Assembly (NCBI GenBank): GCA_023846275.1
Contig: CM043870.1
Coordinates: 3,657,527-3,721,526 of the forward strand
Reading direction: 5' to 3'
Origin: Vanilla planifolia
Taxonomy: Eukaryota > Streptophyta > Magnoliopsida > Asparagales > Orchidaceae
Length of the DNA: 64,000 nt
The translations under genes and the position numbers were made by a program. Position 1 is the first letter of the stretch. Every line of letters starts with the position of its first letter. Shown in pieces: positions 1-12,400 of the stretch. The notes beneath the pieces were generated by a model. The model made no database searches and was not told the DNA's origin. It saw nothing but the letters and a program-made list of their open reading frames with translations.

Positions 1-460
1 TAGTGTTTTGACATACCAACTTCAAGTAAAATGAGATAGCTAACTGCATCCAAAAAAAGAAATAAATGTTATAAATGGTAAAAAAATTGAGACCCCTTTT
101 GCAGGTAGCAGCAATTTTTTAGTGAAGCTTTGAAGAGAAGTTATATCAATTTAAACTTTCTGAGATACCTCTCAAAAGAAAACAAAAGCATGATTTAAAC
201 TTTCACACTTGAAATGATTTACAAAAGCATGATTTAAACTATCAACAGAGAGTATCATTTTAACATGAATTCATTTTGCATATCTAAATGCAAATATAAC
301 TCCTTATACATACTTTTTGGAAGGCTTCTCCATATGTTTTGCATTTCCTTTAGTATTGCTTGATAACTACACAACAATTCTCAAAACTCTCTCATAAGTA
401 GAAGAAAGAAACTATAATGCATAAACTAACATTGGTACCTGGGAGAGCTTAAAAGAATGA
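1..460 (-). other. Probable 3' UTR and downstream flank of the DUF3598 gene
   Basis: No coding potential is visible. The stretch is AT-rich and lies just past the stop codon at 461-463. A strong donor-like motif (CAG followed by GTACCA, minus strand) sits at 440-434, so the 3' UTR may be spliced beyond the window edge. Confidence 0.35.
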
Positions 461-3400
461 TTATGGCGAAGGTGAAGGCGATGATGTCCACCGTCTTTTC
501 ACTTCGGATTTCCACCTCACCTCCTTGAGGTTTCCATCGACTCCATAGTCCCTCTCCATCACAAGGTTGATCCCTTCATTAGAGTACCAACCAAATCCTA
601 TACACAAGATTCCCTCTTTATTGACATCAACGTATCCGGTAACCCCTCCGGGAAGCCAGAGGACAGTCACATCGTTCAGGTCGAGCAATTCGTCCTCTGC
701 AAAGTGAGAGGTGCTACCAGGGAAGCTCCTTTTCTTCAATGTCTCCATGCAGAGGTACACAAAATCTGGATTGCCTTCCTCAGCCCTTTCTGGGTCACTG
801 AAGATTGGAGTTGCACTGACCTCACACACTTTCCAGGACCCAACAAGCTCAGAAGGCTGTGTTCGGCGTCGTTGTGAGATTGGTTTGAGATTAAATAGCT
901 TATCACTGTTGAAAGATAAGCATAATTAGTATTAGGTCAAAAATAAAACACGTGAGGGAATAATAGACAAATCTACAGATGGCCTGTTAGAGAGGTGCTA
1001 CAATAGCTTGGTGGATTCATAAACATTCTATTGTTGAACAACTTTTGCAATCTACATCAGTTAGTGATGAAATAAGTACGCCACAGTTAAAAGTGCATAA
1101 GATTTCAAGGCATTTAGAATGCATTGTGGAAGCAAATGAACTTCAGTTTAAAAACGGAAAGAACTCGAATTGAAACAGAATTCTTAACATCAAAACCTTT
1201 TCAAGACAAAAGCAAGCTCTATAATAGAAGCCCATGGTCTTTTTTCCTCTTTTTCAATCTGGGGACAGGTTGGTTTCTTGTATCACATTTGTTAACGTAC
1301 AGCTTGGCAGGAAAAACAAAATAATAAAAAAATTTGCTCATAAACAGGATCCAAACACTTACGAAGACCAAATCGAAAAAAATAAGAAAAAACAATGATA
1401 AGCGGACGTTATAATCCAAGGAAAATTGAGCAACGAAGTGAAAGGGGATCGGTGTTGTGAAGGAAAATGACGAAGGAATCGGCAAAGTGAAAGAACCGTT
1501 GAGCGACACCAATAGGACAACAATGTCATATAGTTGTAGATAACTAATATAACGTTTCACCATGTGGGCCTCACACCCCTCTTCCCGATACCAAAGCTTC
1601 GATGAATCAACACGTCAAAATTCTCACTACAATTAAATCCTAGACCTCAATGAGATACAAAGCAAAAGAAGAAATTTTACTCATCTAAATATCATTATTC
1701 CAAAAAATAAGCCTTCTCTTTTATAGAGAGCATAAACACAAAAGACAATAAAAAAATAAAAAATTACAAAAATTGTAATAAAATATTGTTGCTAACCAAC
1801 AATTTAAAAAGGTGTATTTTCAAATTCTGAAATCTATATATTGAAAAGCTATTGCCAAAGTTGTAGCAAAAGCTAGAGCCCAATAGCTTTCTGAAAAGTT
1901 GTAGTTTTTGTTCAAAAATTCTGTAGTCAAAGCTGTTGCCAAACATCATTTTGACAACCTGTATTTTCGATTATGCATCAGTTCGTGTTGTCAAGAGTCA
2001 GTTACGAGTTGGCGAGTTGCATGTCAACATGTCGCATAATAGGTTGGCGGGATGACACGACGTCTGCATAGTTACAACTCAAAATCGAGTTTTGACGTGG
2101 AGCAGGTTGGGAAGTCAGGGAGGCATTGCAAGTGTAAGTCCAGTTAGTGTGTCGCGAATTTTGTTTGTAGGTCGGTACGGCACGATGAATTGCTTGTGGG
2201 TCGCATGAACCCTCGACCTGGATCTAGCTAAGAAGACCTGCTCGTCTAACTGTATTGACCAAACGCAATCCAGCTTGACCAGTTGGGTCCGATCCAGCTG
2301 ACAACGGGTGACGGAGTCGGCAGAACAAAGCCCAATGGGGTATTTTTTTGCCCCTTTTTTGTTTTGGTCGCGAATTTTGAACCCAAAGGACAATTTTAGG
2401 CTCCGTTTGGACTATGCATATGAATAATAGATACATTAATTGTTAGAAGTGCTGGCATATGTTTGTCTAGCTCCTAGGTATCAAAAATCTTGACCAGTTT
2501 CCGCATCACAAGCATTTTTTAAGGGCCCTATATTTTCGATCTTTTACCATTTACACATATTTGAAAATCTCATCAAAGTCGTATCTAAACAACAAGCTAG
2601 CTTCACTTTCTCGACAAATCCTCCTCTCAAGGTGTTTAGATGCACGACATATGCTCAGGTTCACAAGCACAGTCCTTAGTAGCTTGACTCTATTAACTTA
2701 AAGCGTGTTTCTCATGATTATTCTAATAATTAAAAAAAACTAAGTGTAATCATCTTTCAACCAAAAAATTATGTCTACATAAATATCATATTTACTAAAA
2801 ACATCCTTTTCTTCTCTAATTATCCTCCTCATCTTTAGAGGGAGAAATGCTTATAAAATATAATCAGATTTAACAATCTCACCAATCGCACTCTCTTTAC
2901 TTCACAACCTAATTCCTATCTTAACCTACTCTCCACAAAAGAGAACATTCACCAATTGAACTTCAATTAGTAAGAGTTTTGTGAACAAAATGATCGACAT
3001 TGATTAGATCTCCCTTCACAAGAAGATATTGTGATAAACAAACAAAATCACCTTACAAATAGAAGTCTTACATTCAAGTGATATTCTTATCTATTTGATT
3101 TGTTTGTGAGTCATGTTATAATATCTCAAGATAGAATTATTAGCTATGAAAAATAAGAAATGACCAAGAAAAAAAAATTGAGAGAGAGAGAGAGAGAGGG
3201 AGTTTATTAGGCCATAAAACCAAACTCAAAGAAATGCTTGTTTCCATCCCTATTTATAAAAGGGTTATTTTAGTCCATACACAAGCATATTTTTAGTTCT
3301 CACATAGGTATTACAAATAAGTGGGTTGAAGGCGCACCTGGGCATGTTATGTGCATGCAAGGCAGTAGATAGCATGTGCCAAACCTACCATGTGGGGTAG

Positions 3401-6400
3401 GTGTGCACATGGATGCACTACGGGTTTTGCCCACTTAATTCCATGCATTGCTGCAGGTCCTCCATGCACATTGTGGTCCTATTACCAACACTCACCAAAA
3501 AGTTATTCTCTTTACCTTGAGACCTCCACAAAACTGAATTGCTAAAAAACTAGAAAAACCTACATTGGTTTTCTTTTGACAGCTTGAGTCTTGTCGAATC
3601 CTTTATAAATACAACATTATTCCTTGTCTGTTCTCTAAAGAACTTATGATAGGTTTTTCTTATCTTCTAGAGTGATCCCTACTTTTGATTCGGACAACGC
3701 GTGCTCCTTGCGACATATGTATAATAGTTTTCGTGCTACAAGCTTGCGTTAATCCCCATTATATCTTCAACTCATTTCTTGAACATAATCCTTTTCTTTT
3801 CAAATGTTATCTTTCTCAAGTTCTCAAAATTGAACTACTTAATAACTTGAGGAACCTAGTACAAATCACCCAATCATAGGTCATTTTTTGACATTCAAGT
3901 CTTGTCAAATCTTTTTCAAATACAACCAAATTCTTCAATAGTATTAGGAATTCCCTCATTTTTTTAAAGTCTTCAAAGTTATTAAAAACCAAATTATAGG
4001 AATAGAGATTGACCTTTCTCAACGTTGTTCCATCATAAATAGGTAGTTCAAGTTTAGCATAATTTTAAACAAATGTTATCGATTATTAAGCGTCAAAGGG
4101 ACGAGATTGATGATGTCATCTTCAACTTCATCTCCAATTATCTTTGGATTACTACTCTATCTAAATTTTCTTTAGTTAATAGCATTTCCTTTGTTCAATA
4201 GATTATACTCTAGTTTTGTTGTTAAAAAGGATTGGTATATTAGCACTATCTCCATTAACACTATCATCTATTGAATCAATAAAATTACTTAAAGTTTGAT
4301 GATTTGCTTGTTCGCACAATCATTTCTACAAATACCTCCCCAATCTCCTATCACTCTTTCTTGATCTACTCTTTCTTGATCTACTATTAAACTCACTTAT
4401 TCTCTACCATTGGTGTTCAAAAATGTGCTTTGATACCAAAATATCTGTTTGTGAGGAGACTTGCTCAAAGTTTTCAATAGCAACATTGCTTTAGAATTTC
4501 AAGTGACAAAACAAGGAACACCGAAAAAGAAACGAGAGTTTATTGAGCAAAGAACCAAGCTCAAAGACATGCTTGTTTTTTTTTTCCTTATTTTCTTTTC
4601 CTCTTGATATAACATCTAAGTACATATTAATAGCTACACAAAATGAGTATTCTAGTCCATAAACATGCATATTTTAATTCTTCACATAGACTACAACAAA
4701 CAAATGGGTTGTTATACCTACTACATGCACTTGCACATGTGACTCACATGCAAGGTAATAGGTGATGTGTGTGACACCTACCATGCACAAGTAGGTGAGT
4801 GCATGAGCGCGTTAAGAGTTTGTATGCACATGCACAAGAGGTTCCATGCACAGTTACAAGTCCTCCATGCAGCAGCGGTCCTGTTCTCAAATTCTTCATA
4901 AAAACGTCGTTCTCTCTTCCTCAAGACCGCCCCAAAGCTGAAGTTCTAAAAAACTAGAGGAACCTAGAACAAATCCATGAGCATATGTATCTTTTTTTTG
5001 GCAATTCAAGTCTTATCAAATCTTTTTTAAATGAAATTCAATTCCTTGCAACCTCTCAGAACGTCGTAGGATAAGATTCTCTTATCTTCTAGAATAGTCC
5101 CTATTTCTATTTCTGTGATCATGGACTTGAAAAAGATGAACTATTACTTAGGCATAATGATTAATTACTCTAAAAACAATATATTTTTATATCTCAAAGA
5201 AAATACAACTTAGATCATCTAAAACAAATAAGGAATTTAAATTAAAAATCTACAAGTTCTCTTATTGAACCTAACCATAGAATAAGAGCAAATAATAGAG
5301 TATTGTAAATAAATGAATGTATCAAATGTTGATAGGTAAGCTAATACATCTGCCCAATAATATACTTGATTTGTATATTTAATTGGAGTGGTGAATTCAT
5401 TTATGCATGATCTAAAAGAACATTTACAAAATATTGATTTATATCATTCATTACCTAAAAAGCCACTCTTGGAAGAAGAATTCTATTTGGAAAAGGTAAC
5501 AAAATCTCTCATAAGGTGTTGATTAGGTAAGTTTCACCTATATATATGAGATCTACTTCAGACTTTTGCACTCGCTTAAGGGGAAATTTGATTTCTTAGA
5601 AGAGTTAAAAATAGAATGTTATGGCTAGATCAAATGCAAAGGTAGAATTTAAAGCCCAGGTGTTGATGATACGTGAACTTAGAATAAAAATTGATTGGAT
5701 GATCTTTGTATCAGGAATAACTTGTGAAATTATGTTGTGATCACAATCAAGTTTGACATGATTGCACTGAGTAGATAGAAACTGACTGACATTTCATCAA
5801 AAATAAACTGTATAGCAGTCTAGTTACTAACCATGAACAATAGTTAGCAAATTATTTTCACCAAAGGTCTACCCCCAACAAGATTCTAAGAAATTACGGG
5901 CTAAGAATCATAAACCCACAGTTTCCAACTTGAGAGAAAGTGTTTCAATCCTTGCTGTTTGGCTTTAGTGTCTTGTTGTCCTACATTAACATCCTATTGA
6001 TTTGCTATCATATTTATACAAATTTGATGTTATATTTATGTAAATTTATTTTCTCATTTGTTTTCTAGATTCCTAGTTTGATTGTGCGCAGATTTAATGT
6101 ATCTTATGATTATATAGAGATCTAACCTTTCTTATAGAATTTATTCTTGTTTCCTTTTTGATGTATTTCACTCTCGTACATAAAAGAGCAGTGTCCCATT
6201 TGAAATGAGTAAGAAAAATTACATTCATGTTCTTTTCTTCAACATATGTTCAAAAGCAATGTCCAACATTTTGGTATATGATATATACAACCACTTTCAA
6301 ATATTACAACACCAATAAAGCTGTTTACTAGTCCTTAAATCAATGCAATTCTAAGACCTCAATGTAACTAACCACTAAAATGACGTCCAACTGTTCATAT

Positions 6401-9400
6401 AGTTTCTCAACTAATCTTTTTCAACTAAAATTTATGCTTCTTTTCTAGTCCAATAATATTCTGGAATTCTCATCAACATAATTATACTGTTAGCCTTCCA
6501 GGTAACACATGCGTGAAAAAAGTGAATTAAAAAAAAAGAATTTCTGACTGAAGGAAGTATAGCCACCCGAATAATTGAAAAAGACATGCATCTATTACTT
6601 ACTCTCCATCCGAAAGATTAACTGGACTGTGCCACTCTTCTTCGTAAACAGCAACCCTTGTTATTTGTATGCTTGCACCACCTTCGCCAAATTCAATGGT
6701 ATGAACAATACGCAGCCTCTTATGGCACCCTTTCACTAAACACTAGGCATTGACAGAGAAAACAAGGTTGAACAAACAGTTAAGCGGCAAGTTATTGTGT
6801 GAATGCCAGTTTCAAATTATTCTAAAGGAAACATAATGGAAGGTTGGCATACTAAAGCTTAAAAACAGTAGAACTCCTAAATCTCATCATATCAATGAGA
6901 AATAAAATAAGTGTCGTACACAAAGAAAATTGAAACAAGTTCAAAACAACCCAAGCATGCATTTTTTACATAGCTTTTAGCAATAATTACAGCCATTCCA
7001 TTCTATCTGCTGTTTTTGATCAACTAAGCACTTATTTCAATGTTAGAAATGGCCTTCAAGTTCAGAGGTAATCATAAAATCCCTAGAAGTGAAAACAAGT
7101 ACACACCAACAACTGCTCCCTTCTGAATCTTTTTCATACCATAAAAAACTTCACTAAAAAAAAAAAAAAAAAACATGACGTAACAGAGCGAGGAACTGAC
7201 CCAGTAGCAATCACTAGACTGCCACCTTAACCAGAGATCATTGGTTTGAATTCTGTTAGGAAAACTTCATGCCATAGGTAGCCTACCTTACTATATATAT
7301 ATATATATATAGATAAAAGGATAGATAAACATACAAATACATAAAAATTAAATAAAAACTAAAAAAAATCCCTTTTGCATACACTTCAACCTCTCAGAAA
7401 TGAACTGTAACACAGATCTTAGAATCTTATCCTAGTGCAATTTCATCTAGAGGACAAACTTTATATTTGGTAACTTGAGGTAATTTTAAGGCTTTACAAT
7501 GTTTGTTGATATCTATGCACAAATAATTTAAGTATAACTTATTAACATAACACAACTACAGCTTGCATGAATAAGTAATGATGTGGAATATGCTATTGCT
7601 AAATTTTTAAAATTAGAATGTAGTAATGAGAATATTTCCAATAATTTAAACAACATTAGATCATATATTCTCTTTATTGAGAATATCTCCCTCTTTATTT
7701 TTATCATTTATATTTGTTCTATTTGCCTAAATATCAGCACTCCTTTTAGTTTATAAAACAACAATGAAAATTTTCTTTCTTTAACATGACATTAGAAGCC
7801 AAACAAATGTAATCATTGAAATCCTTCTCACTTCTCTCATTGTCATGCTCTCTTCTCCTATCACCGCCATTCTCATCTCTTGCTATTATTATCCTTCACT
7901 ATTCACTTATCATTGTTGAACCTTTCTCTCAACACCAATGTCTATCTTGTCTCTCCATTGCCTTACCTTTATATGCAAAGGTTGTTGTTCTCTTCTTCTT
8001 CCTCTACGGTTTTGACCATATTTCTCTCTTAAAGGTCAGGATCTCACTACAACTCTCATTGTGCTTGCTCCTCATTCATTTGCATGGTGTTGTTACCCAA
8101 CCTGATTTACTAGCCTACCACATGTGCCTAATAACACCTGATGCATGATCTCACATGCTCCTACCTACCATCTCGCATCTGTGTGAAATTGCATTTCTCT
8201 TGTAACTACTACTTCTCATGCCCTATAGCCTTCTTGCCTATTTGTTCATGCAAACATCATCATACTCTTGCTATAAGATGGATTCTAGATCTATTATTAA
8301 GAAATCCATCAAATTTTCTGTAGTATTCATAGAGGACTTCCTCGGTCTTTATTTATGAAACAAAGCCCTCTTTAAATATTGATATCATTATTAAACTCAA
8401 TTATGTAAAATATCCACTGTGGTCTTAAGCATTTCATTTTATCATTAGACCACATGAGAAATTCCATCTTCTAGACTCTTTGGCTCCAAAATCAATGGAT
8501 ATCATCAAATATATCAAAGGCCAAGCCTTAAATTATGCAGTTTTTACATGTGTGCTTAATAATCTTAAACCTATTATTGCCACTAGTCATGTTTCAAGAG
8601 ACTGCAAAAGTAATGTATGCTTTTCTTTACTCCATATACTTTCAAAACAATAACCTCTCGAGAATATGCTCTTTAATCTAACAACCTCTCTTTACAATAG
8701 AGTGACAAATTTATTCAAAATTATCATAGCACACATTGAAAGGCAAATGGGATGAGCTTCTTCCATATCATGCTTCTACTACTAGTCTCAAGACTTGACA
8801 TAAACAAAATAATAAGTTTTATATGGACAAGTTTTTCTCTAATCTCCATCAATCACTCCAACTTATTCAAGCTCAATTAATAGTGGAATTTGAAATCCCA
8901 CATATTTCTACAACTCATGCATCTTCCAAGTCACTAAGCTTCCAACTTTGTCTTCTATTGGTCTTGAATGTACTACTCCTATTGCTAACATTAAAGGAGG
9001 TCGTACTAATCATGAGCACAATAGTCATTATAATGGAAGTGGTCAAAACTACAATCCCAGTCCATGTTATCAACATAATCAAAAAGCTAATCACACAACT
9101 AACAATTGTTAGGATAATCACACATCTAACAATTGTTAGAATAAGTGGAGATTATTCCTCTACTCAATATGTTAATACTACTCCTGATTCTATTAATTCT
9201 CACTTTAAACTTGTCCCTCACATCTCTCCCAAGAAGAATATCATAACCTACAATATTTTGAGCAGTGTAGAGATTAACATACACAAGTTATGAATAAAAG
9301 AAATATAGAAGATATGGAAGAGACATCAATCCAAGAAAATCTTAGCTAAGAGGAGATCGGGAGCCACACAGAGGTCACTCATTATACTAGATGCACAACC

Positions 9401-12400
9401 TCTTCATTGGCACAGAGACCGGGGTTCACGAAAAAAGGATTGATAAACCGATGTCGTGATAAAGAAAAGGCAATAAAAGTCACACAATTGCATATCCAAA
9501 TATTCATAAAAATCAAATCAAATGATAGCAAAGATGTCGATAGGCAGAAGTGATTACTCAAGAAAAATTAAGCAACAAAGTAAAAAAGAGAAATGACATT
9601 GTGAAGAAAACAAAAAAATAAGAATTGACAAAGTAAAAGAAATCGTAAGCGACAGTGAAAAGAAAGCAATGCATTGGAGTCGTAAGTAAACTGGCACGTC
9701 TCATCTGTTGGGCCTTACATCTCTCCTCTCAATATCAGAGCCCAGTCGAATTAATACACCAGAGATCTTACTAAACACTAGACCTCAATGAGATGTAAGA
9801 AAAATAGAGTTTTACTCATCCAAAGATCACAATTTTAAAAGGTAGATATTCCTTTTTATAAAGAACCTAAGCATAAAGAATAAAATAAAAAAATTACAAA
9901 AATTATGGTCAAAAGCTATTGTTAAACAACTTTTTAAAAAATAACGTTTTCAATTAATGAAATCTATTGACTAAAAAAACATTACCAAAGCTAGTGTCAA
10001 ATAGTTTTATGAAAAACCATCATCTTAATTCAAAAGTATTGATGTTAAAGCTGTTGCCAAGCAGCTTTCTAAAAAGTTGTATTTTTGGTTCTAAATTAGC
10101 CAAGTTCGAGTAGGTCATAGCAAGTCAGATTTGGGTCACGAAGCAGGTTGGTAAGCATGCCGTCCACAATTTCATAGATTAGATTTGATGTTTTTAGTCA
10201 CATATCAGAGTTGAGTTGGTCATGTTGCAAACTTTATCAGTAGGTTGGTGCGGCGTAGCGAATGGCTGGCAAGTCACACAAACCCACTGTTGGGATAGGA
10301 ACCATTCGCAAAAGTGATTCAGCCAAACGTGGTCCGAGTAGACCGATCAAGTCAGGTCAGGCCGAGAGTGAGTGGCGGAGGCATTGGAACGGCCTAATGG
10401 GCCACTTTTTGCCCTTTTTGCATTTTGGTTGCAACTTTTGAAGCCAAGTGCAATTTTAAGTCTATCTGGACCTTGCACATAAAAATTAGATACCTTAATT
10501 GTCTGAAAATGCCTATGCGTATTTGTCAAGATCCTGGATGTCACAAATCTCGACGAATGTCTTCACCAATTATTTATATGTTACACTTGAGAGAAAGATC
10601 TCTTCGTTAACAATATGAAATATATTCTTAGGTACAGTTAGTGTAATATCTACATTTGAAGATTTTATCATATAAGTTGTAGAACTAATATTTGCATTTG
10701 TTATTATATTGTTTATGACCATATCATTCTTTGTTAGTGTACATCCTTAAAGCCGATTTTAATAGGAATTCATATTATAAAATTAACCAATGGGTCATGC
10801 TCAGTCATTTCCACTTTAACATTTATACGAACATCTCATGTTCCTCTACTCAGATTCCAACAATCATTTAAATTCATATTCTAACATCCAACTATAGTTG
10901 TTTACAAATATTGTCATAAAAAAATCCAACTTCCTCATTTGAAGGTGACTTCATTTTATCATCAGATGCCGTCGTTTTATCATATTTTGCTCCTTGGAAC
11001 TTGCTTTCAATTCCACATCATATCGATCATCTAGTTGAGTATGACTTGGCTGCACAAAGATACAAGCCTTTCCAAGATTCCCATCTTCAACGATTCCAAG
11101 TTAAATAGAAGCTTTCATAGCAAGCACGATTCCTTCCAATTGGACATCGAGTGATACGTTGTTTGGGTTGTTCTGCTCTAAATTTTCTTCATTATAGTTT
11201 AAACCAGAGCCGTCTAAAATTGGTGAAAGTGGAGGCAAAATCGTATAGCTTTTGGTTTTCTTCTACGTTTTACGAGTCTTAGAGCTTATCATCCTTACTA
11301 CTTCCATTAGAGTAATAGCGGAATGGCAACAACAACCCAAACTCCAACAGTCGAGCTTCAAATGACCAGGCCTTACTTACCCACCATCAATAGAGGCGCT
11401 GCAATCTACTGGAGGTCCAATCGAGAGCCCAATGACCATACAAGAATTGTCTACCACCTTCTGTCGAAAACGCACCACCATCCACCCACCTACTACAAGA
11501 GCTCCGAAAACATTAGCCAACAAAATAAAATTTTAGTTTAGATTTACTTTGTTGTTAGCGTTGCAAGCATTAACAAACTAATCTCTGATACCAGTTCAAT
11601 GCCGATTGCTAGAGTTTGGGTTGTTGTCATCGTTCTGGCTATTGCTCCAGTGAAATTAGTAAGGATAATGGAATCTTAGACTCCTAAAATGCAGAAGAAG
11701 ACTAAAAGCTATACAACTCTACCCTCATTTTTACCAATTGCAAGCAATTTTGGTTTAAACCAGAATGAAGAAAATTCAGAGCAAAATAACTCAAACAATG
11801 CATCAATTGATGTCAAATTAGAACAAATTCTGCTTACAGTGAAAGCTCCCATTCAAGTAGAGTGAGAAACTAGGGTCATTTATAATGATACTTGTAAGCA
11901 ACTACAACTAGATAATAAGAATATGAATTTGACTAATTGTTACGATTCGACTAGAGGAACAAAAGATATTTTTATAAATGTTGAATTGGAAACGGTTGAG
12001 CACGACATATCAATTAATAATAAAGTAAGGAGACCGACTAAAATCAAATTTAAGGATGCACTAAGTAGGGAATAATATAGTCATGAATAATACAATAACA
12101 ATTGCAAATTATGATTCTGCAACTTACATGATAAGGCCTTCAAATGTGAATGTTACGCTGATTGAATCGAAAGATAGGTCTCACAAGGTTAACGAGGAGA
12201 TCTTATCTCAGAAGCAGTACGGAAACAATTAGTGAGGACACCGATCAAGATTTCTGATGTTCAAGAGCCAAATAGACATGTGTCAGCACTTCTAAACAAT
12301 TAAAGTATCTATTTTTCATATGCAAAGTCCAAATGAAACCTAAAATTGAGCTTATACTCAAAATTTGTGATAAAAACACAAACTTGGCAAAAAAAATGGC

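Noticed and set aside
7180-7260. tRNA gene candidate
   Set aside because: Only the B-box-like part is present and no cloverleaf can be drawn; SINE origin is more likely.
7816-8148. 110-aa Leu/Ser/Cys-rich ORF resembling a secreted or membrane protein
   Set aside because: Comes from pyrimidine-rich intron sequence with no splice or family support.
8823-9293. 156-aa Ile/Val/Leu-rich ORF
   Set aside because: Out-of-frame reading across the Copia gag relic; the gag-like frame explains the sequence better.
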